Shown here: in pieces, positions 25,796-34,569 of the stretch | Position numbering within the stretch: the stretch's first letter is position 1 | Layout of the letters: every line of letters begins with the position of its first letter | NCBI GenBank assembly: GCA_020348925.1 | Contig: CP070758.1 | Span: 2,830,218 to 2,894,217, forward strand | DNA from: Gemmatimonadota bacterium | GTDB taxonomy: Bacteria > JBHIER01 > G020348925 | Direction of reading: 5' to 3' | DNA length: 64,000 nucleotides | Notes under the pieces: generated by a model | Databases searched by the model: none | What the model was told of the DNA's origin: nothing | What the model saw: the letters and a program-made list of their open reading frames with translations, nothing else | Program-made: the position numbers and the translations under genes

Positions 25796-28351
25796 TCATC
25801 TATATTGAAAGTTACCTCCAGGCTCCAACCGTTCTGAGGCTATTGGTACACACTCGCCAATACCCAGAATCACATTAATCATACCCAAAGCATCCAAGAT
25901 GTCCACACCTCCATCACCATTGCAGTCGGCTCGATCTAATGGATCACCTATTAGACGGATTGTACCTAAAATATGATTCACAACGGTAAGCACGTCCAAA
26001 ACATCTATGGCGCCTTGACAGTCAATATTACCTATTTCTACTTCAGCCTGATCCGGATTGTACACCTGGGGGCAATTGTCCTCCTCGCATTCGTTGGCAG
26101 GGAACCCGGGATCGCCGTATCCGTCCCCGTCGGTGTCCATGCACGCGTCGCATGCATCACCGCTGCCGTCATTATCGCCATCGACCTGGTCCGGGTTGAC
26201 CTCTCCCGGACAGTTGTCGCAGACGTCGCCGATGGTGTCACCGTCATCGTCCTCCTGGTCCGGATTGTAGTCATTCGGACAGTTGTCCTCGAAGTCAAGA
26301 ACCCCGTCCTCATCACTATCCGTTATCGCAGGATTGAGGTTGATACCCTGAATCCAGGCGACGTTAGTCAGTATCCCGATATTCCCGTGTGCCGAGAAAT
26401 CCGAACTCGTTTCGCCATTGCCCTCGTTCATCTTCCAATAGCCCACCAATCCAGGCTCCATACCCGACAGGTACGAGTCCATGGTGGTCTGGATCTCCTC
26501 CCCTGTGCGCCTGATATTCCACAGGCGAACCTCATCAATGATGCCATCAAATCCGAAACTGCCGGTGACATCATTTCCGATGACCAGATTATGAGAGCTG
26601 TTGTCTTCAATCGGACCCGAGGGCGGGATGGATTGAGTGACCACCCGCTCAATGCCATCAACGTACATTTTCACCTCATTGCCCGTGCCCCTATAGGTGA
26701 CGGCCACGTGCTGCCACTGGCCGAGCGTGATGGAGGCTTCGGGACTGTTGGAATAACTGATCGTACCATCACTGTGAGTAAGCTGCAAAACCGCACTGTG
26801 GGGGTGCATCCCCAGGTACGAGTCGACGAGGTAGAGAGAGATGTGATGCTTATCGATCAATCGACCCAGGCCGAAGTTGAGGAAATTACCCCAGCTCGAA
26901 GGATGAACCCAGGCTTCGACGGTCAGCTCATCCGTCAGGTTGAGGCTCGGGGTGGCGGAGCAGAAGGCATGGCTGCCCTGACCGGTAAATTCGAGAGCAC
27001 TCTCCCCGTCGAAGACGCGGACATAATCGTCAGAGCTCTTCGTATATTCCAACGTATCGCTCGAAATGTGGAGAGATACCGTATAGGTGCCCGGGTCTTC
27101 GTAGGTGAAGAACGGATGCTGCTCCTCGGCGTCGATGAGGCCGTCACTGTTGAAATCCCATCTCCAAACAGTGATAGGCTCCATGACAATGGAGGCATCA
27201 GTGAATTGGACACCCAGGGGGGCATGACCTGTGATCGGATCGGCCTGAAAGTGGGCTCCGATGAGGTCGCTTTCCCACCATTCGATTCGATTGCAGTCGT
27301 TTCCGGCTCCCAGGACATCCGGATCACCGTCCCCGTCCACGTCGGCCACATAGACATCGCTGGCACCATCAAAGGCGCCCCCTGTAACGGAGTGCTCAAT
27401 GAAAAGGTGTTGACCGTTGTTTTCCCACCATTTGATATCGTCGGACGTCTCCCCGGCGCTGAGGATGTCAATGTCGCCATCATTATCCATATCCGCCGCA
27501 TACACGGAAGCGGCACATCGTAAATTGTCCGTGAGCGTATGCATGGTGAAGTTCTGGTTTCCGTTGTTCTCCCACCAGGCGACGGAGCTGCCGCAGGCCG
27601 CACCCAGAATATCGATGTCATCGTCGCCGTCCACATCCGTCGCGTACACCCAATGTGCCCAGGGAAAGGGAAAAAAGTGCTCTGTGAAGTTCTGGGCCCC
27701 GTCATTTTCCCACCAGAGGATGCCGCCGGAGGCCGTATACGATGCGCCATACACCTGAACAATACTCTGTTCGTCCTTCAGGGCATAGATGCAGGTGCCG
27801 CGAATGCGGGGAGAAATGGCGTGGTCGGTAAAGTTCTGATTTCCGTCATTTTCGAACCAGACGAAATCCTCCTCCCAGTTCGAACATAGCACATCGATAT
27901 CCAGGTCTCCATCCACATCCGTTGCATAGATCGTGTGGGGTTCACCGTAGCTGTCGGAAATCAGATGCTCGGTGAATTGACAATCTCCATCGTTCTCCCA
28001 CCATGTGACCCTGTCCGGATGAAAGGCTGCACTGACCACATCAACATCGCCATCTCCGTCGATGTCGGCAAACTCGACGGTCCGAACAGTATCGTAATCC
28101 TCGCTCAGGGCGTGCTCGATGAAGTTTTGATTGCCGTCGTTTTCCCACCACTTGACACCCTCGTCCACATATGCCCCCCCAATAACATCCACATCTCCGT
28201 CCTGATCCAGATCGACGGCCCGCACCGTCATGGTCACGTCAAAGTTTTCTCCGATGATGTGCTCAGTGAAGGCTATTTCCATAGCCTTGACTGAGGAGGT
28301 GGTCAGGGTCACAACCAAGCTGAGAATAATACCTTGAAATATCCTGTTCAT
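25796..28351 (-). CDS. Secreted FG-GAP/PKD/LamG/TSP3/dockerin protein, no CTD
   Basis: The 851-residue protein has signal peptide MNRIFQGIILSLVVTLTTSSVKA. FG-GAP/VCBS repeats follow (about 25-370, units such as DVDGDGDPDVLGAG and WWENDGNQNF), then PKD (about 370-455), LamG (about 460-650), TSP3 repeats and a dockerin (QGAIDVLDVLTVV and [18 protein letters not shown]). After the last dockerin cysteine it has a unique 16-residue tail (ECVP to QYR) in place of a linker and CTD. Its head resembles that of the 13594 gene, so the same head type occurs with and without a sorting domain. GAGGGAA precedes the ATG. Likely extracellular binding protein; export route and anchoring are unclear. Confidence 0.88.
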   Translation of the reverse strand: MNRIFQGIILSLVVTLTTSSVKAMEIAFTEHIIGENFDVTMTVRAVDLDQDGDVDVIGGAYVDEGVKWWENDGNQNFIEHALSEDYDTVRTVEFADIDGDGDVDVVSAAFHPDRVTWWENDGDCQFTEHLISDSYGEPHTIYATDVDGDLDIDVLCSNWEEDFVWFENDGNQNFTDHAISPRIRGTCIYALKDEQSIVQVYGASYTASGGILWWENDGAQNFTEHFFPFPWAHWVYATDVDGDDDIDILGAACGSSVAWWENNGNQNFTMHTLTDNLRCAASVYAADMDNDGDIDILSAGETSDDIKWWENNGQHLFIEHSVTGGAFDGASDVYVADVDGDGDPDVLGAGNDCNRIEWWESDLIGAHFQADPITGHAPLGVQFTDASIVMEPITVWRWDFNSDGLIDAEEQHPFFTYEDPGTYTVSLHISSDTLEYTKSSDDYVRVFDGESALEFTGQGSHAFCSATPSLNLTDELTVEAWVHPSSWGNFLNFGLGRLIDKHHISLYLVDSYLGMHPHSAVLQLTHSDGTISYSNSPEASITLGQWQHVAVTYRGTGNEVKMYVDGIERVVTQSIPPSGPIEDNSSHNLVIGNDVTGSFGFDGIIDEVRLWNIRRTGEEIQTTMDSYLSGMEPGLVGYWKMNEGNGETSSDFSAHGNIGILTNVAWIQGINLNPAITDSDEDGVLDFEDNCPNDYNPDQEDDDGDTIGDVCDNCPGEVNPDQVDGDNDGSGDACDACMDTDGDGYGDPGFPANECEEDNCPQVYNPDQAEVEIGNIDCQGAIDVLDVLTVVNHILGTIRLIGDPLDRADCNGDGGVDILDALGMINVILGIGECVPIASERLEPGGNFQYR

Positions 28352-28529
28352 AGCGTTCCCTCTCTTTAAGAAGTTGTTTCAAAGGTAACGGGATTCGGAT
28401 ACGTTCGGAAGGGTCTGCGGTTCGACCGGAATCCTTTTTCTATTTTGATCACTGTCAAAAAACGGTTGAAAACTCCGGTTGTACAATTGCGTTTTAGTAA
28501 CTCATGTTAGCGAAACGAAGCGGCGTTTA

Positions 28530-30848
28530 CTACTTGTTTGAAAATGATGACGAACATTCGCCCGTCCCGAGAACGACGTTCACAATACCCAAGGCATCGA
28601 TAATATCGATGTCTCCATCTCCGTTACAGTCCGCCGCCCAGATCTGCGAGGATGACGGTTGCATCACACCCAGAATGATATTCACGGCCGCCAACACATC
28701 CAATATGTCTGTCCCACCATCCTGATTGATGTCCCCCCGGCTGGGAACGTAGCTGAACCACTGGAGTGCATTCCTCAACAATGTCCCTCGAACCTCATCA
28801 TCATGTCCAGTCATGGCTCGAATACGCGCAAGCTCCAGGGCGAAATAGACAATTTTGTAAGCCCCATCGTACTTGATAGCAGCAGCTTCGCCAGAAATTT
28901 GATAGGTAAGTACCGGACTCGCTCCTTCCCGCGGGGCAATAACGCTGGGAGAGCTTTGATTCTGGTCCATGGGGAGAAAGGTAAAACCGCCGGAGATCGG
29001 ATCGCCTGCAACTCCATACAAAAACGTCTCCTCATTGGAATCATTGATATACTCGGCATGGAGGTAATTCGCATAGAAAGCCGCGTCAGTTGCTGAACCA
29101 TCCTCGACCAGATCGTACCCGATGTTCGATCCGGCTATCAGCAGATTTCCTCCCCCATCCAAAAATCCGGCTACTGCGGACTGCTCCTCGCCGGTCAACG
29201 TACTCTCCCGGTCATCCCCCGTAAACCAGACAACGGCCTCGTACTCCAGGAGCGTCTCCGTCATCGCCCCACCAGACAGCCACACATCCCATACAATCGG
29301 ATAGATCTCCTTCGTCCTCAAAGCTTCCACGTAGACTTCCTCATACGCCATGCCACCATCATCATCCACCAGCAGAACCGTTGTGGTCCCGATGATGAGC
29401 TCGAAGCTCGCGGTCGCTTCATAACCGCCGTCTGCCGAAATATCCAGATGAAATAGAGTCGGATGCGCAGCAGTCCCAGAACCGACGGAGAAAGAAAAGG
29501 GATCGTCCTCGTTATCGGCGCTCCCATCTCTGGGCAGGTCAGAGAAATTTGCGGTCCCTGTTATAATCTGGACATCCGGATCATCCGCAGTGAGCGTAGC
29601 CGAGACCCCTGTGGCATCTAACCGCGAATTGCTGAAGATCACGATGAGATCGACCGTCTCTCCCCCATCGGCCCGACCATTGTTATTCCCCTGGCTGTCA
29701 TCGATTCTGTATGCGGAGAACCGTATCAATGGAGCATCGAAGAGAGAATATACCCGTGCTCCCATATCCGCCCTCGTGCCATCCGGGTCCAAGGGACTCT
29801 CAGGGTCGCCGGAATCGATACACGGGGAATTCTGGGAGAGGTTATAGTCGGCGTCCTCGAAGCGGGGATCGGCCTCAATATTCCCAACTCCGGGATAGCC
29901 GCCCTCAATATCACTGTATATGATATTCACGTCACCCGCTATCTGCCCCCCCTGGATCTGGGTATTTCCCCAGATGATATTATTACGCGCAGTTATGGTG
30001 GTCACCAAGCCAAATATGGAGATGGCCCCTCCGTTGGTGGCCGAGGAGTTTTCAACAATGGTGTTATTCTCAATGACAATCGGTGCCGGGCCATTTCCGA
30101 TCACCCACTATGCACCACCCCCATAGCTCTGTCCGGCCGTATTTTTGCACATAATGTTTCCCCGAATCCTACCTCCCGAATAATCGGTGACCATCCCGGC
30201 CCCGTAAAGGGCAATATTAGATGCGATAACATTATTGAGAATAAGGGGATTGCCATAGTAACAGAGCAGCCCGCCACCCTGGGCACCTTCGACACCGCTC
30301 ATATTTGTCACCTCGTTATTGATAATGATGTTGTCCCGAATGGTGGGAGAGGATTTATAGGTCAAAATACCACCCCCCGCACGAAATGTCATGTGAGCAT
30401 ACAGATCGTCATGCCACCTCGTGCCACGGCCGCCAGTGAGTGTAAACCCTTGTAACACAGCAGAGGAATCTTCCCCGGAGCACATGACCACGCAACTGGC
30501 CGAATCGGGGTTCGTGGGACTGCTGCCATCGATGATCGTCGTTTCGACGAAATTGGCATCTCCCGTAGTCACGAAATGGCTGGCAACTACAATATTTTTA
30601 CCGATAAAGTTTACATTTTCAACATACGTACCGGGAGCGACCAAAACAGTATCGCCATCCGCAGCCGCTGCAATTCCACTTTGGATCGTGGGCCGATCAT
30701 CAGGAACATGAATCACCGTTCCCAGAACATTCGTGTTCAGGAGTAAAAGTACCGACACAAAACCAATGACATTTTTGGAAACCTGACACGCATAAGCGTT
30801 CATACAGATCCCAACTCGACGCGCACTTCCCACAAGAATCTTTCTCAT
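28530..30848 (-). pseudogene. Parallel beta-helix/dockerin gene interrupted by an in-frame amber codon
   Basis: The frame from ATG 30848 (AAGGAGG upstream) encodes a signal peptide and a right-handed beta-helix (VPDDRPTIQSGIAAAADGDTVLVAPGTY, then NNTI/NNII turns). It hits TAG at 30108-30110 after 246 codons. The same frame continues, without any shift, to 28530. The downstream part carries the rest of the beta-helix, a GATase-like domain (YEAVVWFTGDDRESTLTGEEQ) and a dockerin ending GTGECSSSFSNK. The intact paralogues at 43866 and 46617 have Val or Ile at the amber position, within the block GGGG-V/I-W. Everything else is open, so this is a young nonsense mutation, a sequencing error, or a codon that is read through. 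It lacks linker and CTD, unlike both paralogues. Confidence 0.85.
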
Positions 30849-31342
30849 GACAACCTCCTTTCCGGTTTGAAAGTTTCAGATGAAATTCAGGATCAACCTG
30901 AAAAAATCGGCCCGAAGTTATAAAAAACCGAAGTGCCTTGTCGACCAATTTTAGAAAGTCGGACGTTTTTTTGAAAAAAAGGAGGTAAAAAAGGTTGGTG
31001 AATTATTTGGAGGGAGGTTCCTACATTATTGAAGATGCAGAAAATCTGTCAATCTATATTCCTTTTCAGATTGGGGAATCTTCCGCTCTTTATTTCAATC
31101 TTATATGGAGCTGAGCTGAGCGTTCTATCAGACCAGCGTACCGGATGTGTCATTCTGAACAGAGCAACGCGACGTGAAGAATCTCACTCACAAGGCAAGA
31201 GATTCTTCGCCCGATAAATCGTTCTCAGAATGACATCTAAGTCGTATCGATTGCAAAGAATCACTCAATTTATATTGTATTTTATTAAGCCCTGTGTCTC
31301 TGCATCTTTGTGGCGAATGATCCGGGCTGAAAACATGAAAAA
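30849..31342. other. Intergenic region containing a nested inverted repeat
   Basis: About 490 bases between the broken beta-helix gene and the AraC-type gene. Apart from the element at 31148-31235, it holds A-rich DNA and a GGAGG-like motif near 30980-31015, but no coding frame that I can support. Confidence 0.4.
31148..31235. repeat. Nested inverted-repeat element
   Basis: Outer arms TGTCATTCTGA (31148-31158) and TCAGAATGACA (31225-31235) are perfect 11-base reverse complements. Inner arms GAAGAATCTC (31176-31185) and GAGATTCTTC (31199-31208) are perfect 10-base reverse complements. The element is non-coding and resembles small palindromic intergenic repeats or MITE-like units. Part of it (TTCGCCCGATAAATC, 31206-31220) recurs inverted at 40521-40535. 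Confidence 0.75.
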
Positions 31343-32476
31343 TCAGTTCTGATTTGATTTTTTGAACTCACTTGGAGTCATTCCGGTCTGTTTTTTGAAT
31401 ACCTCGTTAAAGGTCGATTTTGAATTAAAGCCAACCTCGTACAGGATTTCCAGTATCGTCATGTCATTATTCGTCGGCTCCATCATGAGGCGTTTTGCCT
31501 CTTCAACTCTATAATTATTTATAAAATTAAAAAAATTCTGATTGAAGGACGTGTTGATAACCCGTGAGAGATGCCAACTGGGAATGGACAATTTCTCGGA
31601 GAGATCGTCGATGGTTAATTGTGGTATGAGATAGGGTTTCTGGGTCTCCATAAAATTCTTCAGTTTTTCTATATACTTTTGAATATCGGTTTGAGGTAGC
31701 CCTGAGTTCGCATACTTTTGTTTTCCCTCTATTCCCGAGAATATTTTCAGTTGATGTAAACCTTTAATAACCAAGATCGTTGTAAAAACGAGAAATATCG
31801 TTATCGAGAATAAATCCATGATACTGGTAACAATACCTACATGTGCATTCAGAAGGCTCAGCGTGCTCCTGGATACGACGAATACCCAGTGCAAAGAAAT
31901 AAGGACCAAAAGAGATACAACCCAATGTAAGTTGATCCTCTCCAGCGATGAATACAAATTCTTCAATTTTGTCTGATAGATATAGACTGTACGGAGCATG
32001 GCGACGATGTAGAAGAATATCTGGACAAAATTGGCAGTCCAGAACATTTTCCAAAAGTGGGAGACGAACGTATTTTGCAGAACGGTCAATTCCACAGCCG
32101 ATGGTGAGGATTGAATCTGACTCCGGATTATGGCCAAAATGACAATACCAGCAAAGGGAATGAAATGAACCGCATCTTTCCTTCTTAGCGAAAAATCTCT
32201 GTAGCACAGAGATTTTATATAGAAATAGAGCCAGGGTGCCAGCAGGAAAAACGCCGAACAGCTCACGTAATAGACGGATCGAAAATTCTCAAAGGAGAGG
32301 ATCCAGAAACGAAATGAGAACCATCGGACCATCAAAAACGATTTTGACAGCAAAAAAGCCACGAGCAGATTTTTGTTCGATCGCTTTCCACCATGCTGTC
32401 TCAGTATCACAACCGCCAACAATATCAACAGAAAGCCGGCTGTTGTGAGAACAATATCTGTAAGCAGCGCAATCAT
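31343..32476 (-). CDS. Membrane-bound AraC family transcriptional regulator
   Basis: The 377-residue protein joins a membrane sensor to a DNA-binding domain. The first 240 or so residues contain about seven hydrophobic spans (for example IVLTTAGFLLILLAVVIL, AFFLLAPWLYFYI and FIPFAGIVILAII). The C-terminal 100 residues are an AraC/XylS double helix-turn-helix, with SIPSWHLSRVINTSFNQNFFNFINNYRV and the second-helix signature ILEILYEVGFNSKSTFNEVFKKQTGMTPSEFKK. Such seven-span AraC proteins are common in FCB bacteria and are thought to sense a membrane or periplasmic signal. The target is unknown. The nearest candidates are the lipoprotein phosphatase gene upstream and the broken dockerin gene downstream, both on the same strand. 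Confidence 0.88.
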   Translation of the reverse strand: MIALLTDIVLTTAGFLLILLAVVILRQHGGKRSNKNLLVAFLLSKSFLMVRWFSFRFWILSFENFRSVYYVSCSAFFLLAPWLYFYIKSLCYRDFSLRRKDAVHFIPFAGIVILAIIRSQIQSSPSAVELTVLQNTFVSHFWKMFWTANFVQIFFYIVAMLRTVYIYQTKLKNLYSSLERINLHWVVSLLVLISLHWVFVVSRSTLSLLNAHVGIVTSIMDLFSITIFLVFTTILVIKGLHQLKIFSGIEGKQKYANSGLPQTDIQKYIEKLKNFMETQKPYLIPQLTIDDLSEKLSIPSWHLSRVINTSFNQNFFNFINNYRVEEAKRLMMEPTNNDMTILEILYEVGFNSKSTFNEVFKKQTGMTPSEFKKSNQN

Positions 32477-32910
32477 AGGCAGAAGCTCCTATGAATTTCT
32501 TCGATGATGAATCATTCAAACCATGATTGAAATATTGATCATTATTATGGCATTTTCAGTTGCATTTTATTCTTCGTGCTTGGCCGGCAAAAAATATATT
32601 GGATTTTTACACTATTACAATCTTCTTATCTCAAGAAATAATCAATAGGATCCCGAAAGAAAGGACCAGTTTTTCACATTGGACAACAGACAACGTCGAA
32701 AAGTTACAAGGGTCAGAGGTGCGGAGATGCAAGGGAGCAGGGAAGTGAATACGGAAACGGGAAACTGGAAGGCGAATGAGCGAAGGAACAGAGGAGGGAA
32801 TGTGCATCGATGTGACAACGGAGGTGGGAAAATGGAGACCGGTCTCGGGATGAGGGAAAGCCGAATGCACAATTCCAGTGGCTCGACCCTAGCCACTCCT
32901 TCCGAAAACA
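32477..32910. other. Intergenic region with strongly purine-biased tract
   Basis: The gap between the AraC gene and the phosphatase gene. From about 32679 to 32870 the plus strand is dominated by G and A (runs such as GGGAAACTGGAAGG and GGAGGGAATG), with few pyrimidines. Open frames that cross it show no protein character. Such skewed tracts can form unusual DNA structures or be remnants of degenerate repeats. Confidence 0.5.
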
Positions 32911-34554
32911 TTACCGGATATTTAAAACTTTCCCGTCAACAGTATTTGGATATGGCACTCCAGCCATATGAGCCAAAGTTGGAGCGATGTCGATGGTCCT
33001 GGCGGGCTCTTTTGAAACACCCGGTGAGATCCCTTTTCCCATGAAAATGATGGGCACTTCCTGATCGTACCAATACGAAGAGGCGTGGGCCGATCGGGCT
33101 GTATAGAGTTGAGCGTTCTCAACAAACTCCACGATCAGGCCGTAATTGCCGGGATGTTTCGGACTGACATTGCCCCTGAGAATTTCATCCGTCCACAATG
33201 GAAAAGTCGTTTTCAAACCAGGTATAAACGTATTCCTGTATGATTTCAGGATATGATCTGCCGGACCGTTTCCGGCAAGGTCATCCGGCGTCATGGCTCT
33301 GGCAATGAAATCGGACTTTTCAAGCTCCCGGGCAATGCGGGACGGGAGTGCCTCTTCGGGACCGGAATAATTGTCGATAAAATTTTCTATTTCCGAGAGC
33401 AGGTTCTTGAGTTCCTCCTGGGCGACCCGCTTCGCCGGTCGCCCCTGCTCGATCTCATATTCAACAATATTCGGTCCTCCGTGGTCACCTGTCAAGGCAA
33501 TGATACAGTTATTTTTTCCCAAAGTCGCATCGAGGAAATCGAAGAATCCTCCCAATTCCCGGTCCAGTCTTACTATAACATCAAGCTGTTCAAGACTCCT
33601 CGGACCAAAGTCATGTCCGATGCGGTCCGTCAATCCAACCGATATGGCCAGAAAATCCGTTGCATTTCGCCCTCCGAGTTCAAGGACTTGAATACACTCT
33701 TTTGCCAGGGCAAAGAGAGCCTCGTTCGCGTACGGGCTGAATCTGGAAAAATATGCATTCACTGTTTGTTGATGTATCTCTTGATAGAAATCTCCGATAT
33801 GATGGGGAAAGGTAGTATGAATACCGTCGAATTCGCACGGAGCTTGATCAGGCCTCGCTAAATGCCGAAACGCTTCAGGTACTGAATTTTCCCATTCCAG
33901 TTTTTCTTTATACTCAGGCAAGATCTCATCGTTGAACTTTTCCAGCCAATCAGGGTAATCGTCTCGATAGTAGGTTGATGTCACAAACTGACCTGCAGAA
34001 GGTTCTATCCAGTAGACATGATTTTGGGATTTGTCGAGCACTGGTTTGCCTCCATAACACAGTGCAGTCGTTGTAATATTTAGAGAAACACTCCTGCAAT
34101 CAGGATCGACACTTTTCATCCAGTCGCCGAGACCCGTAACTTTTGTGATCCTCGGTGAAAAACTCAAAGCATCTGGATAACCAAGGATGTGTTCTTCCTC
34201 ATCAACAAATATCAATTTCCTGTACCCATCCTCGGTAATGATGTCATTTGTCACCACTCCGTGTGTCCTCGGATGAGCGCCTGTATATATTGTGGTATGG
34301 CCGGGCCACGACAAGGTCGGCGCGTGATCGACCAGGGCCGTATCGTACCTCCACCCTTGATCCCGCAGTCGTCTGAAACCACCCGTAAAAACGCTGTCGT
34401 ACCGTTCAAGATACCCGGCACGGAACTGGTCCAGCGTGATCATAACGACAAGCTTTGGCTTTTCTTTCGCACTGTCCTGTGCACATGAATGAAAGAATAT
34501 CACTACGATAATAGAAAATACTATACGGATAAACGTGATGGGGAAGTATTGCAT
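32911..34554 (-). CDS. Alkaline phosphatase superfamily lipoprotein (PafA/nucleotide pyrophosphatase type)
   Basis: The 547-residue protein has a lipoprotein signal ending FFHSC (Cys24), so it is probably anchored in a membrane. The alkaline phosphatase-superfamily core follows: VVMITLDQFRAGYLERY (first metal-binding Asp), then LSWPGHTTIYTGAHPRTHGV around the expected nucleophile position, RIGHDFGPRS and the metal motif TGDHGGPN. The pattern matches PafA-like phosphatases and type I phosphodiesterase/pyrophosphatases, which hydrolyse phosphate mono- or diesters in the periplasm. The Thr usually found before the PGH motif is replaced by Trp in WPGH; a nearby Ser or Thr may serve instead. It begins only 15 bases before the end of the 34570 gene on the same strand, so the two are likely co-transcribed. 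Confidence 0.87.
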   Translation of the reverse strand: MQYFPITFIRIVFSIIVVIFFHSCAQDSAKEKPKLVVMITLDQFRAGYLERYDSVFTGGFRRLRDQGWRYDTALVDHAPTLSWPGHTTIYTGAHPRTHGVVTNDIITEDGYRKLIFVDEEEHILGYPDALSFSPRITKVTGLGDWMKSVDPDCRSVSLNITTTALCYGGKPVLDKSQNHVYWIEPSAGQFVTSTYYRDDYPDWLEKFNDEILPEYKEKLEWENSVPEAFRHLARPDQAPCEFDGIHTTFPHHIGDFYQEIHQQTVNAYFSRFSPYANEALFALAKECIQVLELGGRNATDFLAISVGLTDRIGHDFGPRSLEQLDVIVRLDRELGGFFDFLDATLGKNNCIIALTGDHGGPNIVEYEIEQGRPAKRVAQEELKNLLSEIENFIDNYSGPEEALPSRIARELEKSDFIARAMTPDDLAGNGPADHILKSYRNTFIPGLKTTFPLWTDEILRGNVSPKHPGNYGLIVEFVENAQLYTARSAHASSYWYDQEVPIIFMGKGISPGVSKEPARTIDIAPTLAHMAGVPYPNTVDGKVLNIR

Positions 34555-34569
34555 AGCAATCCTTGTCCT

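Noticed and set aside
25973-27523. Long plus-strand open frame of 516 codons
   Set aside because: It lies entirely opposite the 25796-28351 gene. The Asp/Asn/Gly-rich repeats of that gene leave the opposite strand free of stops. It has no ribosome-binding site and no protein-family pattern.
30105-30110. Idea that the TAG encodes pyrrolysine
   Set aside because: No pylTSBCD gene or other sign of amber recoding is seen in the window, and the paralogues carry ordinary Val or Ile there.
32679-33044. 121-codon plus-strand frame across the purine-rich tract
   Set aside because: It overlaps the phosphatase gene end and is low-complexity; the frame is a by-product of the skewed composition.
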